Notes: a model not told the origin generated them from the sequence alone. DNA of 64,000 bases from Niebla homalea (GCA_019925105.1 JAHGAU010000027.1:1-64000), one strand, 5' to 3'. Shown: positions 1-11,617, counted from the stretch's first letter. Made by a program: numbers and translations.

Positions 1-3000
1 ATAAGAAAAATATAAATAATATATAAATAAATATATATATATTTTTTTATATTTCTTAATTATATAATTAATTTTAAATATATTTTAAATAATATATAAT
101 TTTTAAAGAATAAATTTATTTTAATAATATAAGTTTTTAAGAAACCCCGTAATTTAATCGTTAAATTTAACGGTAAAAAATAAGGTTTACTTATAGTAAA
201 TAATCCCTTTTTTTCCGGTTAATTTTGAATCCTAGGTTCCTCAAAATAAATCTATTAAGACTATATATAGTTTCCGTAAATTTACTTAGATTATATCTTT
301 AACGTTATTTAAAAAAATAATTAAATTTTTAAAAGTATATTTATTTTAATTTAATTTAAAAACAATATTATTTAATAAGTATTATAAAGTATATTATAAT
401 AATAATATTATAATTAATAATCCTTCCGTCTAATTATTAACGGTCTTAATAATATTAAAATTAATTATAAAGAAAATAAAGATAATAAAAAATATATTAT
501 TATATATAATTATTAAAGTACCCGTATTTAAATAAATAATAAAAAATAAGTAAAATAGTTATAATTATTAAATTCTTTTTAATTAATTATTAAGTATTAT
601 ATATAATGGCTTATATCATTTTAACCCTTTTCCCCCTTATACCCCCTTTCTTCCCCTGGTCCCCGACCCGGCCACTTTATATAATCTTACTTATATTATA
701 TAGGGCCTTAAGCCGGGCGCTTATTTATATACCGTAATCTCCGAAGTAAAAAGGACATATTATTATGAGCCTTAAATATGGGGAGGATAACTATTAATAG
801 CTTAATACTTCCGATATTTACGTTTATTAACGCGGTATAAGTTAATAAAGGGCATACCAGATTTTTACGCTTATTTACCTAATACCCCCCGGGTACCAGT
901 AATAGCCGGATATAAAACTTAACCTACTCATTACTTATGATTTTCTAAGGGTCAATATAATTTACGTTATAATAATTATATATAATCTTCTTATTATTAA
1001 AACCGCCTTTTATAATAATAATATTATTTATAGACTCCTTAAAAATATAACGATTAATCTTATTATAAAAGTCTTTAAACTTGAATATAATATTAACGTA
1101 ATCTATAAGTAATCTGCTCCCTTTTTAAGTACTTAATAAAATACCCTTTAGTTTAAAACGCTACTTATTAAAAATAATTAAATTATTAAACGTACGCAAC
1201 GGCGTAATAAAAGCAACTTTACGTAGTCTCCGGTTTATTGGTATCGGTATCCTTAATAGTAATAATATCTTTATTGGTGAACTTAAATGGGTTATACTAC
1301 GTACCGGCGCCTTTTTAATTATCCTTAATAATCATATTTTCTTTAAAATTATTTATTTATTTATTGCATATTTTTTAATATTAATATAAAAATAATTCAA
1401 TACTATATATAACCTTATATTAACTAAAATATATATAAAAAAAGAGGGGAAAAAACTTACGTTTATAATTATTAAAAAATTTATATACTTTTTATTCCTT
1501 AGTTCAGTGAAAAAATTCTAAATAAATTAAGTTCTTCCTTTTTATATAGTTTATAGTTAATAAATATACGTATCCTCTTTAATAAAGAAAATACGTTTAA
1601 CAATATTAATAATTATATTATTGGTAAACTCGGGGTTTAATCATAAAGGGATCTTTAATAATCGTTTACTTATAATTAATAATATAAGGTATTATTTGTT
1701 TACGGAAGTAAAATCGGAAAACATAAAAGTTAAGGTTAAATCCGTCTAAGGATAAATTTAATATAATAAAGATATTTAAATTGTTTTCATTAATAATTAA
1801 TTAATCGTAAAATATTAACTATTTAATATAATAATTACATATAATATAAATAATTAATAATTAATAATATTAAATAAAAGATAAAATAAGGAGGACTACG
1901 TATAAAGTATATAATTAAAGATAAGAACCGTTAATTATATAAAATATAAAAAGTAAAAGAAAAAAAAATAAAAAGAAATAAATAATTTTTTAATTATATA
2001 TAAGTAATAATTATTTAATAATAATAGAATATAAACTACGGATACCAATACTTAAGTTTATTTTTCTATTAATAAATAAAAAAAGTTAACCGTAACGATA
2101 ATATTTAATTTTAAGTTTAAATCAAATAAACCGCTAAAAGTAATTTATAAAGTCCTCGTAATATTATTATATATAGTCTTTATAAGGAAAAGGGATTATT
2201 TAATAACGTTAAAAAAGTATAAGATATAACTTCGACCTTATATAGTTAATTATTACTTATATAAGGTTAACGCTTTAATATTTTTATAATATTTAACCGA
2301 ATAAAGTATATTACGTTATTGAATATAATTAATTAAAAAGAAGGAACCGGCTCTTCCTATAACCTTTATTTATTATATATAGATTTATAATCTTTTAGAC
2401 TATTAAAAATTATTAAATACTTAATTAAAGACTTTTTATTTATTTTATTTATAAATCGTAACGGTATTAACGTAACGTAAAACTCCTAACTTATAGCCGG
2501 ACCCGACTCTTTTATATAATTTATATAAGGAATATACTTAATATTATTAAACCCTTTATATATAATCTTATAATATCCTTAAATAAATTTATCGAGGAAA
2601 AAGGTTAATAGTTACCGTAAGTAGCCCTTTAAAGTAAGAAAACCGGCTATTTAATAAATATTTTTAATAAGAAAATCATTATGGTAATAACGACCTTAAT
2701 TAATGGTTTAACGGGGTAATAAAATTACTATATAAATTATATATAGTTTATCCCTCCTTATATAATTGGTCTCTTAATTATATAAAGTAAAGCCTTACGG
2801 AGTATCTATATAAATTACGTATCGGATAAAAGGGTAATTAAGACCTATACTTAAAGTTAATATAGCGATTAAAATAAAATACCCAATAAAAGTATTCTAT
2901 ATAATTATAATATTCTATTTTTCTATATTTAAAAGTTTTATATAATAAAAGCTATTTTAAATCTCTTCCGTAAACTAAATATTAAGGGCTTTTTAATAAA

Positions 3001-6000
3001 CGTAATAAAATATTTACGCCGTTTTTTTCTTTACGGGTAACTATTAATAATATTCCTTCTTATAGAAATCGATAATCGCTTGGATTAATTATTAATTAAT
3101 ATTAATATTAAATATAAACTAAGGTAATATATTTAGAGATTAAACGTAATATTATAAGTTAAAGCGATTACTATTACTCCGATAAAGGGTTAAACGTATT
3201 AAGAATAAAGATTATTAAAGATTTAATTCTATAATTAATAATAACGTAATTATTAAATAAATAAAAAAGTATTTAACTTAATAAAGTATTATTAATAGTC
3301 TTAGGTTTTCCCGGTAATCTAATACCGTAAGGATTAAATAAACCTTATTCAAAATTAATTAATTTAACCAATTAATTTAATAAAGTTAACGGAGAAAACT
3401 TAAAAAAATAAAAAAGACCGTAACGTTTATATTAATAAAAATTAACTTAAAAACTATATATAATTGCTTTTTTATATAATTTATTTAATTAAAATATTAA
3501 TAAGGAACCTTTTACTCTTAATAATATTAAAAAAGATCTTATTATAATAAAATTAAAGGAAATATAATTATAGTTATTTATAAGGTTAATAATAAAGAAA
3601 GTATAATATATAGAATAATCTTTTTATTTTTTATAAATATTATAATAACCGTTTTAAATAATAAGTAAACGATTAACCGTAAAGTATCCTTTTATATAAA
3701 GTCTTAAAGCGCTATAATAAAATTAAATAACTATTAAAGTCCGGCTTTAATTATAGGTTAAATTTAAAGTTATAAACGGACTTTTAATTATAAATTAAAG
3801 GTAAATTGTTTTTATATTAAAGGCTACTTTATAAAAACGCTTACTAACCGTTTTTAATTAAATATAATCTGGATAAGGTTTTATATATAATATAGTTAAT
3901 ATTAGTTTTTATTTAAGTCGCAGAATTCCTTAAGTAAATTATCGTTTAACCTATATATAAACAATAGGGTATTACCGTAATAGTTACGATTTATATAGGC
4001 TATATATATAACTTAAATATAATAAACATTATTAATAATCTTTATAATAAAATCCTTATTTAATCTTACTCCTTTAAGATTAGAATCCAAGGAATTATCC
4101 GGGAGCCTTTATTAAGGTATAATCCCGTAAAATTAATAACTTAATCCTTAAAAAAACCGTTAATCGAAAATAATAATTATATATCGTTAAAATTACGGGC
4201 TTAATTAAACTTTTAGCAATTATACGGTATATTTCTTAATATATGAAAAAAAGCTATTTAATAATTATATTTATAAATCGGAGAAAAACAAGAAGCCTTA
4301 TAAGGTATTTATTAATATATAATTATAAAAGAAATAAAAAAGGGAAAACATATAAATTAAATAACAGATAACGAAATCCCTTAATTAAGGAAATAAGAAT
4401 TATATAATTAATCGGAATTTTATATGTTAAGACGATTTATAATAATTTAAAATAATTATTAATAGCCTTTATAAAATATAAATATTATAAAGAGTTTCTT
4501 AATTATATTATAAAAGACTTAATAGTTTTTTACGTCGGAATAATAATCCTATAATTATATAGATTAAAATTGCGATTAATTATAAAAATTATTAATATTA
4601 ATTAAAGTAGTTTTTAATTTTTATACGGTTCAAATTAAGGTTAATATTAAGATTTAATGAATCCTTAGAGGACTCCGGCGTAAAGAATTAATTATATAGA
4701 TTAATATTTATATATAATTATTTAAAAAGCTTATTTTATACGTTATTTAATTTATTACGTTAATTTTTAAGGAAACTTTATTTAAGCTTCTTTTTTATAG
4801 GGTTATTTCATAATAAAAAAACGGGAAACCGTTATAACTTAATTAAGTTAAAGAATAAATTTTCAAATAGGATCTTTAAAGCTTATTAGAATATTAACTA
4901 TAATTTTTTTTATTAATAGTTAATTTATAATTTAAAGTAAATATAATTAATTTATATAAAGTTATCCGAAATCGTTATAACGGGGAATTATATAAAGTTA
5001 TTATTAATAATCCGATATATAAGTTATTAATAACTTAACTCCGTTATCAAACTTAAAGTATTATTAACCAGATATTATTAATATTACCTTAATATAAAAT
5101 CCTATAATCATAATTAAGAATATTAACATTAATAAAAATATAAATAATAATTAAGAAGGAATAATTATATATAATAGATTATATTATTTAAAAAAGGACG
5201 GAACTTTATAACCGTAATTTAAGTTTTATTCTTATATAAAGCTTAATAAACGTTATATATAATAATTAATAATAAGAAAGTATTTTACGTATATAATTAA
5301 TAAATTAAGTTAATTAAAAGCCGATTAATCGCTTTACGTAATATTTATATATATAATTAAATGTTTTTATCCTTTTTATTTAAGTTATTATTATTATTAA
5401 TTTTATAAAAATATTCATTAAAATTTATATAAAATAAATTAATTATATATAATCCCTTTATAATCTTTAGAACTTATTAAATATACGTTTAAAGCTTATA
5501 ATTATAATAGAAAAACCGAGAATATAAATAATAATTTAATTAATGGAAAATCCGCGTAAGGAAAATTAATAATAAACTTTAAAGGTTTATATATTTACTT
5601 AATATTATTATTTCTTAAACTTTAATAAAAGGGATTATCTATAAGTAATTAAGGTAAAAGCTATTTAAGTAATATAATATTACCCAATTTATAATATACC
5701 GACTTAACTTAAAACGATAATAATAACGTAAATACTTTATACGGTTTAATATATTTTTATTAATTAAGATTTTTACCAATAACTCTTCGGATTCCTTATT
5801 TATATTAATTAATACTATATATAATTATAATTACAAAGACTTACTATATATAACTATTTTTAATAAATTGTTAAGCGTTTTTTTATTTACGGATAACCCT
5901 TTTAAGAACGGTATAATATTAATATTAAATAATTAAAGAAAAATTTAAGCTTTATAAAATTAAAGATTTAAATTAAGTCTTTTAAATTATTCTTCTTAAT

Positions 6001-6785
6001 TATATTAACTTTATTAATAAGAGTTATTTAAACGTTAATATATATAATTTATTATTAAGAGGTAAAGGGGAATAGTCATTATAATAAGATTAACTTTAAA
6101 CTATTAATATAATAAATATTAAAAGAATAACTATATATTAATTACTTTAATTATTCCTTTAATTAACTTTACCTTTTTCTTAAATTTAACCTTATACGTT
6201 TTAAAGATATATTTTATAACTTTCTTTTTTACTTAACTATATATAGTTGCCTTATTATTATAATACGGTAAAGTATATTTAAAGAACTCTTTAACTTAAA
6301 AGCCTTTAATTAACGGACTATATAATAAAGGAAGTATTATATTTAAAGGAAGAAAAAACTTAAGAAAAATAATTTTATTTATTATATCTTAAATTTAATG
6401 CCCTTTAACTATATATTAATCTTAGAGATATTGCTTAATATTTTTAATTATAATATAATATTAATACTTTATATAAAAAATTATTTTATATTAAGGGAAA
6501 TACCATAACTTAATATTCTCTATATTATAAGAAAATAAAGGGAATAAATAAATATAATCTATAAAAGTTAAAATAAACCGGATATAATTTAAATATATAA
6601 GGTATAATCATAAAAAGTATATATTAAAAGAAATAATTTATAATACCTTATATAAATTTAGCCTTAAGGATTTAAACTAAACTATATAGAATCGCTTTCC
6701 GTATTTTAAATAAGAAATATTATAAATAATATTTCCTTAATAACGGCTTTATAAAATTTTATTAATAAAGGTTTATTTAAATGCA
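1..6785. repeat. RIP-saturated AT-rich repeat DNA, family not identified
   Basis: The stretch is almost free of CA and TG, rich in TA, and has no open frame of useful length. That is the pattern left by repeat-induced point mutation acting on duplicated DNA. From about 2.1 to 6.7 kb the plus strand can be read over long distances if TAA and TAG are taken as mutated CAA and CAG, so a mutated mobile-element polyprotein on the plus strand is likely. I could not match these frames to a named family. A block at about 610-920 is less mutated and keeps runs of C and G (for example CCCCCCGGGTACC near 886). No intact gene is seen. Confidence 0.75.
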
Positions 6786-7173
6786 TTTACTTTCCTTTAT
6801 AACTTTTATATAGAAAGTTAATAAATTAAGTACTTAATTTTCAAAATATATTAAGATAAAGTATCCGTACTTTATATGAAGTTTAGATCCAAGACTTAGC
6901 AGATAACTTATTGCATATAGCCTCTCCTATTGGTCAGCTATCCGTACTTCACATGAAGTCCAGATATTAATAGTGTTAGTTTACTTCACTTTACAACTCT
7001 TATATATAAAGTTAATGGATTAAGTAGATAACTCTAAAGATATATTAAGATGAAGTATCCGTACTTCACATAAAGTTCAGATCTAAGACTTAACAGATAA
7101 CTTACTATATACAGCCTCTCCTATTGGTCAGCTATCCGTACTTCATATAAAGTCCAGATATTAATAGTATTAG
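6786..7173. repeat. Two tandem 194-bp units, partly spared by RIP
   Basis: Two adjacent units repeat at exactly 194 bp: GTATCCGTACTT occurs near 6860 and 7054, and CAGCTATCCGTACTT near 6935 and 7129. Each unit holds two related sub-motifs built around the near-palindrome TATCCGTACTTCACATGAAG, about 76 bp apart. Both units keep several CA and TG dinucleotides, unlike the flanks, and share the sentence-like string CCTCTCCTATTGGTCAGC. The units could be a tandemly duplicated LTR, a satellite monomer or a subterminal part of an element. No coding frame is seen. Confidence 0.85.
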
Positions 7174-7501
7174 TTAAATTAAATTAATATAAAACGGTAA
7201 TTACTTTAAATATTATTCCGAATTATAATTAAGTTATTTAAACGGAAATATAATTAAAAAAGTTAATAATATATATATTATAAATAGATTTAAGGATAAA
7301 TACGTAATTTAAAAACAATAAACGTATTAACTTAATCGGGACGATTTAGCGGGTTTAATATTAAACTTAAGAGGTATTATTAATGGCCTTAATAGCTTAA
7401 ATAACTTAATATAAAATATAAAAGTAATAACTTAATTATTAAATTAGCCTTATTAACCGATAAAAAGCAGAAAATATAATTTTTACCGGGGCTTCTTCGG
7501 T
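7174..7501. other. RIP-mutated spacer before the gene island
   Basis: This is AT-rich DNA with the same CA/TG depletion as the region upstream. I see no gene, RNA or structured repeat in it. CG dinucleotides increase towards the right-hand end, where the 65-bp array begins. Confidence 0.6.
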
Positions 7502-7860
7502 TAATTCCTATTAATTACTAAATCGATATAGCCCCTTAATATAGACTACCGGTATTACCCCGGGAAAAGGCCTTATTAATAAGTGAATCGTTGGAGCCCC
7601 TAAGCGTGGACGACCGGCGCCACCCCGGGATAAGGCCTTATCAATAAGTGAATCGTTGGAGCCCCTAAGCGTGGACGACCGGCGCCACCCCGGGATAAGG
7701 CCTTATCAATAAGTGAATCGTTGGAGCCCCTAAGCGTAAACGACCGGCGCCACCCCGGGACAAGGCCTTACCAATAAGTAAATCGTTGGAGCCCCTAAGC
7801 GTGGACGACCGGCGCCACCCCGGGACAAAGCCTTACCAATGCGTGAATCGTGGGAGCCCG
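7502..7860. repeat. 65-bp tandem array (minisatellite) at the RIP border
   Basis: The motif AAGGCCTTA begins units at 7567, 7632, 7697, 7762 and 7827, a constant spacing of 65 bp. An earlier unit at 7502-7566 aligns along its length but has lost most CA/TG to TA. A partial unit ends near 7860. The core contains AATCGTTGGAGCCCC and GACCGGCGCCACCCCGGG. The fourth unit shows GTGGAC changed to GTAAAC, again a RIP-type change. A short 14-bp direct repeat, GGGAGCCCGTGATC, follows at 7852 and 7869. Open frames over this array are artefacts of the repeat. Confidence 0.95.
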
Positions 7861-8128
7861 TGATCCACGGGAGCCCGTGATCGCGTGGAGGCTCCATTCG
7901 ATCGGCCCCGGGGTGAGAGAGGCTGCCGGCGGGGGTGGACCTAATTCTCACCAAAAAGTGGGTCTGTCGTCCGCTTACTAGCGCCGGGAGACACATCTTT
8001 TGGATTCTACGATATACTATCGCTTCCTGCGCAGTCAGGTATAGAAAAGATGGCTTCCCCTATATCTTTGGCCATCCAGTCTCGCGGTACAAGTACATGG
8101 AATATGCGTCTATATCTGTCCCAATTGA
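7861..8128. other. Start of the GC-normal island; possible decayed coding DNA
   Basis: Base composition becomes normal and CA/TG return. A short open frame at 7935-8141 on the plus strand contains protein-like stretches such as GFPYIFGHPVSRYKYM, but it has no recognisable domain. A second frame starting at 8101 gives a plausible stretch (RLYLSQLTKHINSI). The frame switches suggest an old, broken gene continuous with the next feature. I do not recognise the family. Confidence 0.35.
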
Positions 8129-8875
8129 CCAAGCATATTAATTCCATCACTGCCGGAGCAGCTCCCGCTCCGGCAATCCGATACCACTGCTTCCCTCTAC
8201 CAACAGCTGGCCAATGCCAGTAGCCTTTCTGTCGATCGCCTTGGAGTGACTTGATGCGGAGACGGCAGTGTTATTGTACCCAACTCTAACGAGGCCACTG
8301 TCAGCCGGATTGGCTTAGAGGATCAGGCACAGCTCTTCTTTAAAGACTTGGGTAAGCTCCTAGCATTCATGGCCCCTTAGCCCCAGTCAATTCACATCTA
8401 CACCTGTTTCCATTCCCATGCGCCAGTCCTCAACGCACTTAAGGACCCCGATTCTCCTGGCGAGTCGTCCATATGGTTGATATCTTACTCCGATCTTCAT
8501 TCATCCGCTCGTGTACCGATTCCGCCTAGCTCAGCCATTATAAGCGCAGACCTTGACCCTCTATATGGTCATAATGTACTTTATGAAACGTGAATTCGAG
8601 ACCATCTTGATCCACCGCTTCTCTCACGCGACGATGCCTTTCATAAATGTCTTCAAGAACAGCTTACTCGCCTGGGCCGTTTACACATCCACGGCTATGC
8701 CCTCGTCAGCCTGCACCTCCCCAGGCTTCTCTGGCCTCTTCTCTTCTTTTCCCCTCTCCGCCCATCTCGGCCTTGGCCTCGGCCTCTTCTTAGTGAGCTC
8801 CTTTCTGAACGCGCGTGTTCACCTTCTACAACGCAGGCTGCGCCGCCCGGGCACCGGCGAGCGCGGCATGCCTGA
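8129..8875 (+). pseudogene. Lightly decayed ORF, unknown family, three internal stops
   Basis: One plus-strand frame runs about 248 codons from 8129 to the stop at 8873-8875 and is broken by only three stops: TGA at 8252, TAG at 8378 and TGA at 8591. Each can be explained by a single C-to-T or G-to-A change (TGG or CGA to TGA, CAG to TAG), the kind RIP makes. The frame reads like real protein, for example DGSVIVPNSNEATVSRIGLE, then HIYTCFHSHAPVLNALKDP, then DLDPLYGHNVLYET and a Pro/Arg/Leu-rich tail. The pattern DGS, followed by a helix-like stretch and then IYT plus an AL-rich helix, faintly recalls an RNase H fold, but the second acidic residue is missing, so I do not assign it. No good start codon is seen. 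It may continue upstream in another frame. Confidence 0.45.
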
Positions 8876-9451
8876 CGGCCCTGGCTTCGCGTGGGTGACT
8901 TGCCCGAATTACATGTTCGAGACGGTCACGTGGGTGGGCGCATATTGGTTGTGAGTCGCAGTTTTGGGCGGCAGCACAGTTTATCGTTGTTGCAATGGTG
9001 CAAATGAAAGCGTGGGCAGACAAGAAGGAGGCGCGGTATCGGTAAGAGTTTGGTGAGAAGTATCGTGCGAAGCGATATACGGTTCTGCCGGGAATCTGCT
9101 GATGAGGGAGGTGGGGTTGGGAGGGGTTATGAAGAACTAGCTAGGCGGACGAGAAAGTCAGCCACGAAGAGACACACTCTCTCTACCTTGGGTAATATAC
9201 TAGATACGCAAGTCGATATTCGTAAATTACAAAACGAAAACGAAAACAATTCAATTGGAATTCAACGCGGAATGAATACCGCATGTCCTACCCGTACCCG
9301 TGGAAGTTGGCGACGTCATACGGTCCTCGATAAAAGAATTAATAAACAATTCGTTACAATTTACGACGTGAAAATAGCAGAATCACAATTGTCTTTACCA
9401 AGAACAGTCACGCTCGACACCTTGACGGCCAATACTTCACCACTGTATCCT
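8876..9451 (+). promoter_or_regulatory. Upstream region and probable promoter/5' UTR of the nuclease-like gene
   Basis: These 576 bases separate the decayed frame from the first likely start codon of the nuclease-like gene. The last part stays open in the gene's frame back to 9050, but has only one in-frame ATG (9272) before 9452, so it could be 5' UTR or an N-terminal extension. GACGTCAT at 9312-9319 resembles an ATF/CREB half-palindrome. The stretch around 9225-9270 is rich in GAAAAC and AATTC. No TATA box is convincing. Confidence 0.4.
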
Positions 9452-11617
9452 ATGACCTCACCATCTCATGAGCTCCGAAGCCGGATACAGAGCTGGCAGG
9501 AGCGCGTCATCGACCACACCATAATCAACAACACAAACAAACATTCAAGTCACGATCCCTTAAACACCCAGCAACAGCAACACTCTTCTTCCTCCACACT
9601 ACGCTTAAGCAAATGCCCATACCCCAGTCCGAATAAGATTAGACTGCGCTCCTCGACAAGACGCATCGGCTTGCAGGAGATTTCGGCCAATACGGTCAAC
9701 GTTGTGAATAGGAAGAGGAAGAGAGATACACAGATGGATCAGGAAAAGCAAAACCAGCGCGGCGGTCGTGGCGGTGGTGGGAATAAGCGTGGACGCGGTG
9801 TTACGACGAGATCGAGTACATTATCGCATCAACATCAACTGGAAGAGCCCGTGGTCCACCATACCCCCCATACCCCATCTGGATCCCCTACAAAGTCTCC
9901 GCAAAAGGCATCACCTATAAAGGCATCACCTGTGAAGGCTCGGCCAATGCCAATGCCAATGCATCCAGCCAAAGCCTTCCAATCGCCAGTTGCATTCTCT
10001 TCCCCTTCCGAACCTTCATCCGCCGAAGCATTCCAGGCGCCGCGCATCTCCCCACCTGCTACCCCGAGCAGGCAACCCTCACCCAAGAAAACGTCCAAGC
10101 TGGCTGAGCAACCCTTTACCGATACGGAGATCGATATTACCTATCTACAGCGTTGTGACCCTCCCGTCTACAAGTACTCTCCTGCCGAGTTCCGCAAGAC
10201 GGGCGCCCAGCTCCCTCGCGAGACCGAGTACCTCTACTCCCGACTCGAGGCCGTCGACGGCTGCATCCCGAGCGAACTAAAGGCTGATTACCATCGGGAA
10301 AAGCCTTTTTGCTTCTTTCCCGACGGTCAGACTCCCTACCACGCCTCGGAATTATATCCTTTGAAATTGCGTATGGTTCGTTGAAAGATAAAAAAGCCCA
10401 TCATCTCTTTTCTTTTCTGAGAGGGCTGGCTGATTGAGATGCCAGGATCAAATCATTGACATGTCCAATCTCTTCAACCAAGCCCCGGTTCATGAAAGGC
10501 AATGGGGCCTTTTGGTCGGCAATTTCCTCTCCGAAGTCCAGCTGATGAGCAATCACCGCTGCATGGCGCTCAATGTGTAAGTTCGATGAGGAAGCAAGAA
10601 AAATCCAAATCCATCCATAAGCTTGTGGCGCTGACCAGCAATCACCACATTATTACAGTGAGAGCGTGCCCATTCAGCCAGACCAGATGCGCCCAATGCG
10701 GCCCAACAACCAACCCGTCATTGCCTCGGATGCGCAGAGCGATAAAAGCGCCAACACACGGGCGGCAGCGGCAAGCGATCGAGTCGCCCGCATGGTCGAT
10801 CTGAGCTTTGCCTATCGCATCCCCTACAACGAGGCGGACGACATCCGGGCCGCGATGGATAGCCTCCAGATGGCCGATCGGCTCACGTCCTTCAACCAAT
10901 CGACCGCCTGGATCCGGCACTACCCCCTCCTGTTCGACATCGAGGTGAAAAAGACCAACCAGCCGCAGGACCGGACGTCCAGCTCGCCGTCTGGATCGCG
11001 GGCGGCCTGAAGAAGAAGCGCGTCATGGGCTGGGACCGGTCCATGCCCATGCCCGGCATCGTGGTCGAGGGCAGCTTCTGGAGGATCTACCTGTTCTTCG
11101 AGTTGGGCCAGAGGCTGGTCAGTTACCTACCCCCCCTCTCCCCCCCGCGGTAAACTTCCTGAACCAAACACTAGCTAACCCAGCAGCGCGTGCTGGCATT
11201 CCAGATCATGCTCGGTCCGCTCCGGATGGGAGACACAAGCGAAGTGGCGGGCGCGTGGTCGGTCCTGTATTGTCTACGGCTCCTGATGCAGTGGGGCGTC
11301 ACCGGTCGATGGCATCGTGAGTCGTCGTCGATATCTCTTGACTGTCCGACCGAATACGCTGACGCGGGGATTTTTCAGGCTGGTTTCAAAAACACATACT
11401 GGGAGCCGCTCGCGCGCACCTTCAAGAGATGGAGGAGGAGGAGGAGACCGAGGGTAAGAAGGAGGAGGAGATTGAAGGCAACGAGGAGACGGGACGCAAG
11501 GGGAAGACGACTAAAGGCAAGAAGGACGACACTGAAGGCAAGGAGGTCACGGGAGGAGGCAAGGGGAAGACCGGCAAAGAGGAAGGATGGGTCAACAGAA
11601 AGAAGGCGCCGCGATAA
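9452..11617 (+). CDS. Fungal PD-(D/E)XK nuclease-like protein, five exons, one frameshift
   Basis: Proposed exons are 9452-10375, 10446-10576, 10659-11117, 11184-11316 and 11379-11617, about 628 residues once a 1-bp deletion in exon 3 is allowed for. The start is the ATG followed by TSPSHELRSRIQSW, which matches how this family begins; an in-frame ATG at 9272 would add 60 residues. The N-terminal part is disordered and basic, with a KRKR nuclear signal, an RGG/GGGG patch and short SPxKA repeats. A conserved block follows (DIDITYLQRCDPPVYKYSP-like, here starting DTEIDITYLQRC). Exon 3 holds the core: MVDLSF with the acidic residue, FDIEVKK with the E-x-K pair, then QLAVWIAGG. Exon 4 carries GPLRMGDT, and exon 5 begins WFQKHIL. 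This order fits the PD-(D/E)XK_12 domain of fungal hypothetical proteins (Pfam PF20516 as I recall it). The C-terminus is a charged Glu/Lys/Gly repeat tail. Substrate and role are unknown; DNA cleavage is inferred from the fold only. Near 10971 the frame shifts by one base. Because everything after it stays readable, this is a recent mutation or a sequence error. Confidence 0.8.
10376..10445 (+). other. Intron 1 of the nuclease-like gene (predicted)
   Basis: A phase-0 intron of 70 bp removes the in-frame stop at 10382. The donor GTTCGT is weak. The acceptor is TGCCAG at 10445, with GCTGAT about 15 bases upstream as branch site. Splicing joins KLRM to DQIIDMSNLFNQ and restores the frame that contains HERQWGLLVGNF. 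I found no other donor-acceptor pair that keeps the frame. Confidence 0.6.
10577..10658 (+). other. Intron 2 of the nuclease-like gene (predicted)
   Basis: An 82-bp phase-2 intron with consensus donor GTAAGT at 10577, branch-like CTGAC near 10631 and acceptor TTACAG at 10658. It removes the TAA in the donor and joins MALN to VESVPIQPDQM. Confidence 0.85.
11118..11183 (+). other. Intron 3 of the nuclease-like gene (predicted)
   Basis: A phase-0 intron with donor GTCAGT at 11118, branch GCTAAC near 11174 and acceptor CCCAG at 11183 (CAG at 11186 is an alternative that drops one residue). It contains runs of C. Splicing joins FFELGQRL to QRVLAFQIMLGPLRMGDT. Confidence 0.8.
11317..11378 (+). other. 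Intron 4 of the nuclease-like gene (predicted)
   Basis: A 62-bp phase-1 intron with donor GTGAGT at 11317, branch GCTGAC near 11358 and acceptor TTTTCAG at 11378. It joins GVTGRWH to RWFQKHILGAA and leads into the Glu/Lys-rich tail. Confidence 0.85.

Noticed and set aside
7730..8141. Overlapping open frames on both strands over the 65-bp array and its right flank
   Set aside because: They largely read through repeat units or short GC-rich flanks and show no domain; kept only as possible decayed coding DNA at the right.
9835..10280. Two open frames in other frames inside exon 1 of the nuclease-like gene
   Set aside because: Shadow frames created by the GC-rich SPxKA and Pro/Ser-rich coding sequence.
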